DNA of 11,847 nt. It comes from an uncultured Clostridia bacterium (lineage in GTDB: Bacteria > Bacillota > Clostridia > Christensenellales > Borkfalkiaceae). Positions 1-8,600 of the stretch are shown in pieces; position 1 is the stretch's first letter, and the number at the start of each line of letters is the position of its first letter. The notes under the pieces were generated by a model. It was not told the origin of the DNA and did no database searches. It saw only the letters and a program-made list of their open reading frames with translations. The translations under genes and the position numbers were made by a program. The stretch is from NCBI GenBank assembly GCA_946637575.1, contig CAMPBJ010000015.1:1-11847 (forward strand). Reading direction: 5' to 3'.

Positions 1-1451
1 ATTACGGGTTCGATATGAACGACTATATCTTCTCGAACTTAGGCGTAAAACTTACCCTCCCGGACGGCACTTCCGCTGAAAGGCGGGTAATGTCTATCGA
101 CACGCTCGTCCGTATGTTAGAGGCGATGTTCAACAGCGGCATGAAGAACTCGAACATGAATATATCCGCGGAGTTCGTAAGGGAATATATCCCGACCATA
201 TCCGAACTTCCGAAGAGTCGGGTGCTTTTGGAATCGCAGTACGAAAAACTCGCGGGCGACTGGGCGGAAAACGAAGACGAACTTATGCTCGTCGTGGACG
301 GTTATAACAGGATAAGCGACATCACCCTTGCGCTTTTAGGGTTTAAGACGATCGACGGTATGAATACCGAAACGTACAGCGTCGAATTCGGCGGGGAAGA
401 CGAGATCCCGTTCGACGAAATATTAGGCACGGAGTTCTGGTTTGTGGATAACAGTTTAAGGTATACAAAACACCTTGCTAGTTCACACACTTACGTAAAT
501 CAGACGGTGTTTACGAAAGATCGGGTCGCGAACATGTCCGATGATCACAGGATCACCTTAAAGGTTAAGGGGATCATAAGGCTTAAAGAGGGCGTAAGTC
601 AGGGCGTTTTAAGCAACGGTATCGCGTACACGCCGAAGCTCAAAGAAAAAGTGGTCGAAATGAATAAAAAGACCGCTATCGCGCAGGACGCGATAACGGG
701 GCACGAAGTCCGAAACGAAGTGTCCGGAGCCGAAGAGATTGTCAACACCGTAACCGTCAACGAACTTAACTTTCTCACCGGCGGTATGGAGGCTGTAACG
801 AAGAGCGTCCGCGAACTCGGCGCAAGCGACGAAGTAAGCAAACTTTCGATCTATTCCGTGGACTATAAGGCGAAAGAAGACCTTAAAAAGTACCTTGACG
901 CGTGGAACACGGACGTTGTTTGGTACGACGAAACGCTTTCGGGCGAGGAGTTAGAGACTGCGAAAACGGCGGCGGAAGAGGCGGAAGTGCATTATTCGGA
1001 TTCGACGGCGATGCTCTTTTCCGCGCTCAATATGATAGTCGACGCGGTCAAGATAGTCCTTATCTGTTTCACGTCCATATCTCTCGTAGTTTCGTCGATA
1101 ATGATAGGAATAATAACTTACGTCTCCGTCGTCGAGCGCACGAAGGAGATAGGTATTCTCCGCGCGATAGGCGCAAGAAAGAAAGATATTTCCCGCATAT
1201 TCAACGCCGAAACCTTCCTTATAGGGCTTTTTGCGGGGTTGATCGGCATCGGCGTAACTTACCTTTTGTCGATCCCGATAAACCTTATCGTCGGGGGCTT
1301 GATCGAGGGCGGTATCACGCTCGTTTCCTTAAAGATCACGGACGCGCTTATCCTCGTCGCGGTAAGCTTTATTTTAACGCTGATCGCGGGGCTTGTTCCG
1401 TCGCGTATCGCGTCTAAAAAGGACCCCGTCGTCGCTCTCCGCACGGAGTAA
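1..1451 (+). CDS. ABC transporter permease, FtsX-type, C-terminal part (5' end outside the window)
   Basis: The frame is open to the left edge; the first ATG at 15 is internal, so the true start lies upstream. Numbering from that ATG, about 335 residues form a soluble, presumably extracytoplasmic domain, followed by three hydrophobic segments near 347-370, 402-427 and 445-468. Between the first two is the motif ERTKEIGILRAIGARKKDI (374-392), the hallmark cytoplasmic loop of FtsX/MacB permeases. The extracytoplasmic part carries an LLESQYEKLAGDWAENEDEL stretch (about 75-94) that I recall from large Firmicute and Actinobacterial proteins with an ABC ATPase fused to the permease. The missing 5' part may therefore encode an ATPase domain; that is inference. 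MacB/FtsX-type proteins couple ATP hydrolysis to periplasmic or cell-surface work rather than classic import. The substrate is unknown. The gene ends just before a strong hairpin terminator and faces the convergent lipoprotein gene. Confidence 0.88.
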   Translation, partial: YGFDMNDYIFSNLGVKLTLPDGTSAERRVMSIDTLVRMLEAMFNSGMKNSNMNISAEFVREYIPTISELPKSRVLLESQYEKLAGDWAENEDELMLVVDGYNRISDITLALLGFKTIDGMNTETYSVEFGGEDEIPFDEILGTEFWFVDNSLRYTKHLASSHTYVNQTVFTKDRVANMSDDHRITLKVKGIIRLKEGVSQGVLSNGIAYTPKLKEKVVEMNKKTAIAQDAITGHEVRNEVSGAEEIVNTVTVNELNFLTGGMEAVTKSVRELGASDEVSKLSIYSVDYKAKEDLKKYLDAWNTDVVWYDETLSGEELETAKTAAEEAEVHYSDSTAMLFSALNMIVDAVKIVLICFTSISLVVSSIMIGIITYVSVVERTKEIGILRAIGARKKDISRIFNAETFLIGLFAGLIGIGVTYLLSIPINLIVGGLIEGGITLVSLKITDALILVAVSFILTLIAGLVPSRIASKKDPVVALRTE

Positions 1452-1466
1452 GGATAAAAAACAACT

Positions 1467-1494
1467 AAAAAAGACCGCGGACGCGGTCTTTTTT
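1467..1494. terminator. Rho-independent terminator, probably bidirectional, between convergent genes
   Basis: AAAAAAGACCGC (1467-1478) and GCGGTCTTTTTT (1483-1494) are perfect reverse complements around a GGAC loop. The GC-rich core is followed by six T, with more T after 1495, on the plus strand. The six leading A supply the U-tract for transcripts from the minus strand. It lies 16 bases after the permease stop and 16 bases beyond the lipoprotein stop, so it can end both genes. Confidence 0.9.
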
Positions 1495-1510
1495 CTTTTC
1501 GTAGAATCGC

Positions 1511-2491
1511 TTAAAGCGAAGTTGAAACGGTGTTTAGCGTAAAGGTAAGTTCGCCGAAGTAGGTGGGGTAGAAGTCGCCGGCGATCACGGTGAGCGGGTA
1601 GGTGTAAGACGTAAGGAGCGATTTATACACTCCGTCGCCGCCCTGCTTTTGAATAGCGAACGACTGTTCGTAACCGCGCGTTTCCCTAGCGTTTACGTTA
1701 AAGTAGCCGTATATGACGTTAAACGAGTAGTCGCCCGTCTCTCCGTTTAAGGTTAAATTATACGTTTTCTTTTCGGAAGATTTTGCGGTAAACGCGACCG
1801 AAACGTGCCCGTTAAACGCTTTTGCGACGACGGGGAACGCCGTTCCCGTTTCGCTTATTTCAAAGTTTCTTAAAACGAACAGCAACTGCGCGTTATCGAC
1901 GAGCGTTTTCGGCGTGTAGTTTACGGTTCTTTCTTTTTCTCCCGAAATCGTGTATTTTGAAGACTTATACAAAACGGAATATTCGGACGAAACGCTTTCG
2001 TTTGACAACGGGTTGCCCGTTATAGATTTTGACTTCGAGTAGAGCGGGGCGAAGGAAGATTCGCTCGGCAAAAAGTAAACTTCCGTCTCCGCGGTGTCGG
2101 TAAACTCTCTCGTTTCTCCCGCTATAACGTAACTTGCCTTTACCGAAAACGACGTTCTAAAATACAGAACGCTGCTTAAAACCTGCGCGTTACGGTCATA
2201 AAGGTCGGTATCGGGTAGATTTTCGGGGTATTCGGGGAGAACGGTAAGCGTAGTTATAAACTTACCGTCCGAAAAATCCGCGCTCTCGATCACGTTAGAC
2301 GAAAACTTTTCCGCCGGCTTAAAAGACGCGGAGTACTCGCACGTTTCGGTGTAGCCCGAACTTATCGTTGCGAGCGGCGAACCGTAAAACGAGTTGTTGA
2401 ACGCAATGGCGGACGCACCGCCGCACGCCGCGAGAACAGAAAAAATACATACGATAAATATGGCGACGATCGCCGAAAAAAGTTTTTTCAT
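1511..2491 (-). CDS. Predicted lipoprotein of unknown function
   Basis: I do not recognise the family. The 326-residue product begins with Lys-Lys, a hydrophobic stretch (residues 4-20) and a lipobox L20-A21-A22-C23 followed by GG, so Cys23 should be lipidated and the protein anchored on the outer face of the membrane. The mature part is rich in Ser, Thr, Tyr and Phe, with short alternating hydrophobic/polar runs suggesting beta structure. No enzyme motif and no second membrane segment are visible. The start at 2491 is chosen over the open frame reaching 2623 because it gives a textbook signal peptide and has GGAG six bases upstream. The longer version would place a hydrophobic, Lys-rich run before the signal peptide and overlap the promoter. 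It is transcribed divergently from addB, but nothing shows a functional link. A substrate-binding, surface-binding or cell-envelope role are all possible. Confidence 0.82.
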   Translation of the reverse strand: MKKLFSAIVAIFIVCIFSVLAACGGASAIAFNNSFYGSPLATISSGYTETCEYSASFKPAEKFSSNVIESADFSDGKFITTLTVLPEYPENLPDTDLYDRNAQVLSSVLYFRTSFSVKASYVIAGETREFTDTAETEVYFLPSESSFAPLYSKSKSITGNPLSNESVSSEYSVLYKSSKYTISGEKERTVNYTPKTLVDNAQLLFVLRNFEISETGTAFPVVAKAFNGHVSVAFTAKSSEKKTYNLTLNGETGDYSFNVIYGYFNVNARETRGYEQSFAIQKQGGDGVYKSLLTSYTYPLTVIAGDFYPTYFGELTFTLNTVSTSL

Positions 2492-2497
2492 ATTTTT

Positions 2498-2501
2498 CTC
2501 C
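2498..2501 (-). promoter_or_regulatory. Ribosome binding site deciding the lipoprotein start
   Basis: CTCC on the plus strand reads GGAG on the minus strand, six bases before the ATG at 2491-2489. It supports this start over upstream in-frame codons. Confidence 0.75.
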
Positions 2502-2510
2502 GATAAGTAA

Positions 2511-2539
2511 ATGATAACACAAAGAAAAAAAATTGTAAA
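2511..2539 (-). promoter_or_regulatory. Promoter of the lipoprotein gene (extended -10)
   Basis: Read on the minus strand, TTTACA (2539-2534) is followed after exactly 17 bases by TATCAT (2516-2511). A TG one base upstream makes an extended -10 (TGTTATCAT). Five of six -35 bases and five of six -10 bases match the sigma-70/SigA consensus. The predicted transcript start is near 2504, giving a leader of about 13 bases that just includes the GGAG site. Confidence 0.7.
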
Positions 2540-2563
2540 ACTTTTTGTAAATTCTTTTATAAA
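2533..2563 (+). promoter_or_regulatory. Candidate promoter of addB-addA
   Basis: TTGTAA (2533-2538) and TATAAA (2558-2563) could serve as -35 and -10 boxes, but the 19-base spacer is longer than ideal. The same bases that form this -35 form the -35 of the divergent promoter on the other strand. Other AT-rich -10-like words occur downstream (TATGAT at 2586-2591), so the assignment is tentative. Confidence 0.35.
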
Positions 2564-2584
2564 GTACTTAAAAAAGGACTTACG

Positions 2585-2616
2585 ATATGATAAAATTAAA
2601 AATATGATAAAACTTA
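2585..2616 (+). repeat. 17-bp-period imperfect tandem repeat at the addB start
   Basis: ATATGATAAAA occurs at 2585-2595 and again at 2602-2612, a period of 17 bases, and similarity continues (ATTA versus CTTA). Each copy contains an ATG followed by ATA AAA. Because 17 is not a multiple of three, the two ATGs are in different frames. Confidence 0.7.
2587..2607 (+). CDS. Six-codon leader ORF overlapping the addB start
   Basis: ATG at 2587 opens the peptide MIKLKI and ends at TGA 2605-2607, so its stop overlaps the addB ATG as ATGA (2604-2607). AAGGA at 2574-2578 sits eight bases before this ATG, an ideal distance, whereas it is 25 bases from the addB ATG, which has no ribosome site of its own. 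Ribosomes ending at the TGA could restart at addB. The peptide itself probably has no function. It may be a chance product of the local duplication; its use is inferred. Confidence 0.4.
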   Translation: MIKLKI

Positions 2617-5600
2617 TCACCACAGACGCGTATTATTCGATGTTTTCCGTGTTGACGGACAACTTAAAAAACCCGAACGGCATAGGCGGAGAAAAGAATC
2701 TCGTCTTTTGCGAGGAGAAAGCGTCGCTTATGACCGAGCGACGTATCTGCCAAAAGTTTTCGGGAAGTTTCAATACCGAAGTGTATTCCTTCGGCAAGTT
2801 TCTGCGCGTAAAATCGAAAAGGGAGGATATCCTTTCCAAAGAAGGTTCTTCTATGGCTGTCCGCAAGATGCTCTCCGTTGCGGACCTTAAACACTTAAAG
2901 TCCGCAAAATCAGGTCTTGCGCCCTCGCTTTTCGAACTCATCGAAATGTTAAAGAGCGCAAAAGTCTCCCCGTCTTCACTAAAAGGCGCAACGGGGGAAG
3001 TCGGCGGGGTGCTTAAAAACAAACTCGACGACGTTTCCGAAGTATACGCGATCTACGAGGATTTTTTATCAAGCAGCGGATTTTTGGATCAGGGTTCTTT
3101 CCTTACGCTGCTTCCGGACATAATAGAACACGACGAAGACGTTAAAAACGCGAACGTTTTTATCGTCGGGTTTACGGACGGGTTCACCGGGCAGATAGAA
3201 GACGTTATTTTATCCTTGCTTAAAACCGCAAAATCGGTTACGGCGATCTTTACAAAGGGCGACAACGAGTACGCCTACTTAAACGAGAGCGAAAGAAGGT
3301 TTAAAACGATCTGTAAAAAGAACGGCTTATCTTTTACGGAAGAAAAAGCGGAAAGCGGGCTATTCGCGGAAAGTAGAGTTTTAGCAAGCGCGCTTTTTGA
3401 TCCGTTCGTTAAAATCGGTGAGAAGTTTGCAACCGACAAAATAAAGACGTTTACCGCGAGCAGCAAGAGAGAAGAGCTCATACGCGTCGGCGAAGAGATA
3501 AAAAGAAAAGTGCTTTCCGGGGCGCGGTATAAGGACTTTACGATCGCCATCGCAAATTCTAAGGAATATGCGGACGAACTTGCGTTCGTTTTCGGGATTT
3601 TAGATATTCCCTACTTTCTGGACGAAAAAAAGAAGATCTCCGTCCACCCTTTGGTTACCCTTATTCTCTCGTACTGCGACCTGTTCCGAAAGAACTTCAA
3701 GCGCGAATATTTAATTAAGTTCGTCAAAAATCCGTTCGTGTCGGAAAACAGGGATAAGGCGGAAAGTTTCTGTGATTATATCGTAAAGTACAACGTAGAT
3801 TACGACAGAATAAAAAAGCCGTTCACCTTTGAAAAAGGGGAAGACGGGTTTAAGGAAAAGGAAGAGTTCCGAAAAAAGATCTGCGCGTTTTTCGGCGAGT
3901 TCGACGTAAAAGGGCTGCTCGAAGGGCTTTCGGTAAAAGAAAAAACCGAGAAGTATTCGACTGTTTTAAAAGACGCGGGGTTTACGGAAGAAACGGCGGT
4001 AAACGATCAGGCGTACTCTTTCGTTTCTGGTATTCTTTCGGAGATGGAGCGTATTTCCTATACCCCGTCCGACGTAAACGAGTTTAAAGACATATTCAAA
4101 AGCGGGATAGAAAACGCGGAAATATCAATCATCCCGCAGTATAACGACGCTGTGTTCGTCGGCGATTTTAAGGAGACCGCGCTTGCACGGGCAAAACACC
4201 TTTTCGTTTTAGGGCTTAACGACGGCGTGCCTATGATAAAAGAGGACGTCGCCATACTAAACGAGTCGGATATGGAAAAACTCGAAAAGTTAAGCCTTTT
4301 TTTAGAGCCTAAAATTTCCATCGTCAACAGGCGTGCAAAGGAGAGTTCGCTTATGTGCCTTTGCGCGTTCTCGGAAGAACTTTACTTGTCGTATTCCGCG
4401 TTTAACGAAGACGGTTCGTTTAATCGTGAGAGCGAGATCATAAAGACGGTAAAGGATTTATTCACCACCGGCGAGTTTTTAAACTTCGACGGGTATCTTT
4501 CGTATAAAGAGGGGCTTTATACCTTTGCGAAAACCATTAACACCTACGGGGATAAAAACGCGGAAGTTATCGGCAACTTAAACTCTTTCTACTCGGTTGC
4601 AAAAAAAGACGCGGACGAGATAACCGAAAACGGCGACGGGAAAAGGGTTGTCAGCATTAAAAACGGCGACAAACTTTTCCGCGGAGAAGTGTCGCCCACG
4701 ATGCTTGAAAACTATTTTAAGTGTCCGTTCGTCGCGTTTATGGATAACGGGCTTAAACTAAAAGAAAAAGTAAAGGCGGATATGGACTTTGCGGATATCG
4801 GCACGCTCTCTCACGCCGTGTTCGAAAAGTATATGAACAGTTTTTCCGAAGTCAAAGACAGAACCTCGTCGGACGCGCTTGTAGATAGAATACGCGAAGA
4901 ACAATTTACAGACGAAAACTACGCAAGGTACTTAAACTCCGCACGGGGCAGATACCTTGTTAATTCGCTGTTCAGGGAATATAAGGCGTTTTGCTACAAA
5001 AACTTTGAGGCGTACGGCGATTCCGACTTTAAGTTCTATAAGGCGGAGGCGCGATTTAACTCCTTTGAAGAAAAAAACGGCGGGCTTGCGCCCATCAGTC
5101 TTTGCGGCGGGGAAATAAAACTTAAAGGCGTTATCGACAGGATCGACGTTTTCGGCGACTACTGTCGGATCGTGGATTACAAGACGGGGTCGAGAGATCT
5201 TAAAGACAGCACCCTATTTAACGGCACTAAACTCCAACTCTATCTCTACGCTTTGGCGATAAAAGACAAAAAGATCGCCGGCATTTACTACATGCCGATG
5301 CGCGACGTGTTCTCCTTAGATGCCGAAGAGCCGAGCCTTACCTTGGGGCTTACGCTTAAAGACGACGAACTTTTGCAGCACGCGGACAGAGTGTTTGCCG
5401 CGGGCGGAAAGAGTAAGTTTATAAGCGGGAAGAACGACGGCAGAAACAGATCTCTTTTAAAAAAAGAAGACCTTGACGCTCGGTTAGAGTACGCGAGAAG
5501 GGTAAGCGAACTTGGCGCAAAGGAGATGCTTGACGGCGTTATGATAGCGTCTCCGTCCGCCGGCGCGTGTGACTACTGTAAATACTTTTCGGTCTGCGGC

Positions 5601-5684
5601 GGAAAGGGAAAGGTAAGGCGGTCTATAACCGTGCAGAAAAAGGACTTTATAAAAGAGTCTCTTAAAGGTGACGACAATGAGTGA
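2604..5684 (+). CDS. addB: AddB (RexB-like) subunit of the AddAB helicase-nuclease
   Basis: AddB pairs with AddA to unwind and resect double-strand DNA ends, producing 3' tails for RecA. The 1026-residue product has an inactive helicase-like N-terminal half and a C-terminal PD-(D/E)XK nuclease. D845 (in IDRID), D858 and K860 (VDYKTG) are the catalytic-type residues, followed by a QLYLY helix motif. Four cysteines match the AddB iron-sulfur cluster: C707, then C989, C992 and C998 in a C-x2-C-x5-C arrangement. The nuclease should therefore be intact and clasped by a 4Fe-4S cluster. No GxxxxGKT Walker A is seen near the N-terminus, unlike Bacillus subtilis AddB, and the protein is shorter than that one (about 1166). 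The start at 2604 is preferred because upstream codons run through the divergent promoter and encode an atypical Lys-rich extension. It is the first gene of the addBA pair and ends inside addA. Confidence 0.93.
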   Translation: MIKLITTDAYYSMFSVLTDNLKNPNGIGGEKNLVFCEEKASLMTERRICQKFSGSFNTEVYSFGKFLRVKSKREDILSKEGSSMAVRKMLSVADLKHLKSAKSGLAPSLFELIEMLKSAKVSPSSLKGATGEVGGVLKNKLDDVSEVYAIYEDFLSSSGFLDQGSFLTLLPDIIEHDEDVKNANVFIVGFTDGFTGQIEDVILSLLKTAKSVTAIFTKGDNEYAYLNESERRFKTICKKNGLSFTEEKAESGLFAESRVLASALFDPFVKIGEKFATDKIKTFTASSKREELIRVGEEIKRKVLSGARYKDFTIAIANSKEYADELAFVFGILDIPYFLDEKKKISVHPLVTLILSYCDLFRKNFKREYLIKFVKNPFVSENRDKAESFCDYIVKYNVDYDRIKKPFTFEKGEDGFKEKEEFRKKICAFFGEFDVKGLLEGLSVKEKTEKYSTVLKDAGFTEETAVNDQAYSFVSGILSEMERISYTPSDVNEFKDIFKSGIENAEISIIPQYNDAVFVGDFKETALARAKHLFVLGLNDGVPMIKEDVAILNESDMEKLEKLSLFLEPKISIVNRRAKESSLMCLCAFSEELYLSYSAFNEDGSFNRESEIIKTVKDLFTTGEFLNFDGYLSYKEGLYTFAKTINTYGDKNAEVIGNLNSFYSVAKKDADEITENGDGKRVVSIKNGDKLFRGEVSPTMLENYFKCPFVAFMDNGLKLKEKVKADMDFADIGTLSHAVFEKYMNSFSEVKDRTSSDALVDRIREEQFTDENYARYLNSARGRYLVNSLFREYKAFCYKNFEAYGDSDFKFYKAEARFNSFEEKNGGLAPISLCGGEIKLKGVIDRIDVFGDYCRIVDYKTGSRDLKDSTLFNGTKLQLYLYALAIKDKKIAGIYYMPMRDVFSLDAEEPSLTLGLTLKDDELLQHADRVFAAGGKSKFISGKNDGRNRSLLKKEDLDARLEYARRVSELGAKEMLDGVMIASPSAGACDYCKYFSVCGGKGKVRRSITVQKKDFIKESLKGDDNE
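5664..5670 (+). promoter_or_regulatory. Ribosome binding site of addA inside the end of addB
   Basis: AAAGGTG lies within the last codons of addB, with AAAGG eight bases before ATG 5677. It favours that ATG over the in-frame GTG at 5668, which is itself part of this site. Confidence 0.7.
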
Positions 5685-8600
5685 AGCGTTAGATAAAATA
5701 AAAGAACGCCCCGAGAAAGAAGGCAGACTTAAAACAGAGCAGAAAGACATAATAAACTTTAAGAAAGGCAATATCATAGTTTCCGCATCCGCAGGATCCG
5801 GAAAGACTTTCGTTATGATCCAAAGGCTTTGCAAACTCGTCGCGGAAAAGAACGCGAAGGTGGACGAGATCCTGGCGGTTACCTTTACCGAAAGCGCGGC
5901 GCAGGACATGAAAGAGAAGTTAAAGGTCGCGCTTACCGAGAAAATTAAGGAGACGGGGGACGTTTCGCTCGTCGAAGAACTAAAAAAACTCGACCTTGCG
6001 GACGTTTCGACTTTGCACTCTTTCGCGTCTAAACTTATAAAGACTTACTTTTTCGTAGCAGGCGTTCTGCCCGACTTTTCTATCCTTGACGACGCGTCCG
6101 CCGCGGAACTTCGCGCGGAGTGTCTTGACAGGGTGTTCCGCTATTATTACGACGGCGACTTTTCTTATTTTAAGGAACTTGTCCGCGCGTTCTCGGTAGG
6201 CAGAAAGGACGATAACCTTAAAAAACTCGTTTTAGACGTTTATAACTTCTGCGAAGTGGAAAAAGATCCGTCGGAGTACGCCGATTCGCTCTCTTCTCTT
6301 TACGAAGAAGAGAATATCGACAGGGTTTCGGAAGAACTTTTTGCCTCCTTAAAAAGCAAACTGCAAAACTACAAAGAAATCGCGGACTCGCTTTTTAACG
6401 CGTTTAAGAGCATGGAGTACGAAAAAGGGATAGAGTATTCGGGCGCGATGATAGGCGCGCTGTCGCGCGCGTTAAAGTGCGAAGATATCTACGAACTTAA
6501 AAACTCGCTCTTTTATAACATCGACGTGCAATTTAGCGGCAAAAAGCCGGCGGAAGCGGAAGATGCGATCATTAAAATCAAACAAATAAAGGACAGGATC
6601 GACAAAATAACGGACGCGCTGTCTGCATTTACGGACGCAGAAACGGACGGAGAAAGACTTTCCTTTGTTAAGAGGATGACGGAAAGCCTAATCGCCGTCG
6701 TAAAGAAGTTCGCGCAAGAGTACGCGAAAGAGAAAACGGAACAAAACCTTCTCGATTTTTCGGATCTGGAACACTACACCTTAAAGATTTTAAGCGACGA
6801 GACGGTGGTGTCCGAAATAAAAGAAAAATATAAGTACGTTTTCGTGGACGAGTATCAGGACATAAACGGCGTTCAGGAAGCGATAATTGAAAAACTTGCG
6901 AACGGCAATCTGTTTATGGTCGGCGACGTCAAGCAGAGCATATACGGATTCCGCGGTTGCCGTCCGGAGTTTTTCGCCGAAAAGATCGAAAAGATGAAAA
7001 GAGACGGCGAGACGGCGAAGGTTTTAAACTACAACTTCAGGTCGGCAAAAAAAATCGTGGATATGGCGAACGAGATATTCTCCTACTCTATGACCGAAGA
7101 CCTTTTCGGCGTAAACTACGCGCGCGACGCAAAACTGATAGAAGGCGGAATATATCCTTCCGACGCGGAAGGCAGGGCGGCGCTGCACTTTTTACATACC
7201 GAAAAAAAAGAAAAGGCGGACGAACAGCCGAGGATCTACGACGTTTTAGAAGAATACGAAAACGTTAAGGACGAGTCGGATGAAATCTCCGCGCTCGTTA
7301 CCGAGATAATAAGAAAGGAACTCGGGCAAACGTATTTCGATCCCAAAGATAAGACGTTTAAACCCGTAACGCTGAAAGACATCGCGATCCTTTTACGGAG
7401 TCAGACGGCGTTTGCGAGCAAACTCGTCGGCGGATTAAAACGCAGGGGAATACCCGTCGTAAGTCAGGTCGAAGAAAACGTCTGCGACTTTCCGGAAGTG
7501 GACGCGCTTATAAACGCCTTAAAACTCATAGATAAAAAGGACGACGATATTCCGCTTGCGATCACCATGCTGTCGAAAATAGGAAAGTTTTCCGAGCAGG
7601 AACTATCTGATATCGTATCGTTTGAAAGAAAAGACACTTTCAGCTCTTCCGTGATAAACTACGCGGAAAATAACGCGGACGCGCTGTCCGAAAAAATAAA
7701 ATCGTTCTTTACCCTTTTCGAAGGGTTTCGCCTTTTTGCGGACTTTAACGGCGCAAGCGAAGTCTTAAAGAAGTTGATCGCGGACACGGGGTATGAAAAC
7801 GCGATAGTTTCCGCGGAGGACGGCGAGATAAAGTCCGCGCGAATCGCGAGATTTTTATCCGCGAGCGAGAGCGCGCCGCTTACCGTAAACGAGTTTTTAA
7901 GGAAGATAGAGTTAAGCCCGAAATCGTTCAACTTTTTAAGAAACGGCGACGAGAACTCCGTAAAGATCATGACGATGCACGCCTCCAAAGGCTTGGAGTT
8001 CCCCGTGGCGATCCTCTGCGGACTTGAAAGGGATATGGACAAAAGGGACGAGCGCGGAGAAGTTATTTTCGATAGGAATATGGGGCTTGCGTTAAAGTAC
8101 TACGATTTTGAAAAGGGGACTTCGAGCGAAACGCCCTTGCGCTTTTCGTTTAAGGAAAGGCTCGAAAGGAACAGGATAAGAGAAGAACTAAGACTTTTTT
8201 ACGTAGCCGTAACGCGTGCAAAATATTCTCTTCACGTGGTATTCTCCGGAAAAGAAGACAAGCGCGGAAAACCCGTAAAGGAAGCGTCTTCGTTTTTGGA
8301 CTATATCCCGCCGGAACTGAAAATCGAACTGCACGAAGAACAGGATCTGGCGTTTATAAACGCCGGCATAGAAAAAGAGCGTACGCTTTTAGGCGCGCCG
8401 GAAATTGAGAGAGCGGAGAAGTTAAGGTCGGTTTTCGGGTTTAATTACGGGTACGCGCAGGACACAAAACTTCCCTTAAAAGCGGACGTAACGTCAGTTA
8501 GCGAAAGCGAAAAGCTTGATCGGGCAGAACGCGTTAAGGCGGAAGACGACGTCAATTCCGAAACGGGTATAATCGCCCATAAACTCATCGAAAATCTTGA

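Noticed and set aside
902..1417. Long alternative-frame ORF inside the permease gene
   Set aside because: Its product is Arg-rich and low in plausible structure, as expected of a shadow frame in CG-rich codons; the permease frame has clear FtsX motifs.
2511..2603. Upstream extension of addB from the in-frame ATG at 2511
   Set aside because: It would start inside the -10 of the divergent promoter, lacks a ribosome site, and adds a Lys/Phe-rich stretch not typical of AddB N-termini.
2492..2623. Upstream extension of the lipoprotein frame to 2623 (-)
   Set aside because: It would put 44 residues before a perfect signal peptide and run through the promoter and the start of addB.
5668..5676. GTG start for addA at 5668
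   Set aside because: This GTG is part of the likely Shine-Dalgarno (AAAGGTG), and ATG 5677 has ideal spacing.
7659..8042. Antisense ORF within addA
   Set aside because: Ser/Leu/Ile-rich shadow of the helicase coding strand, with no ribosome site or motif.
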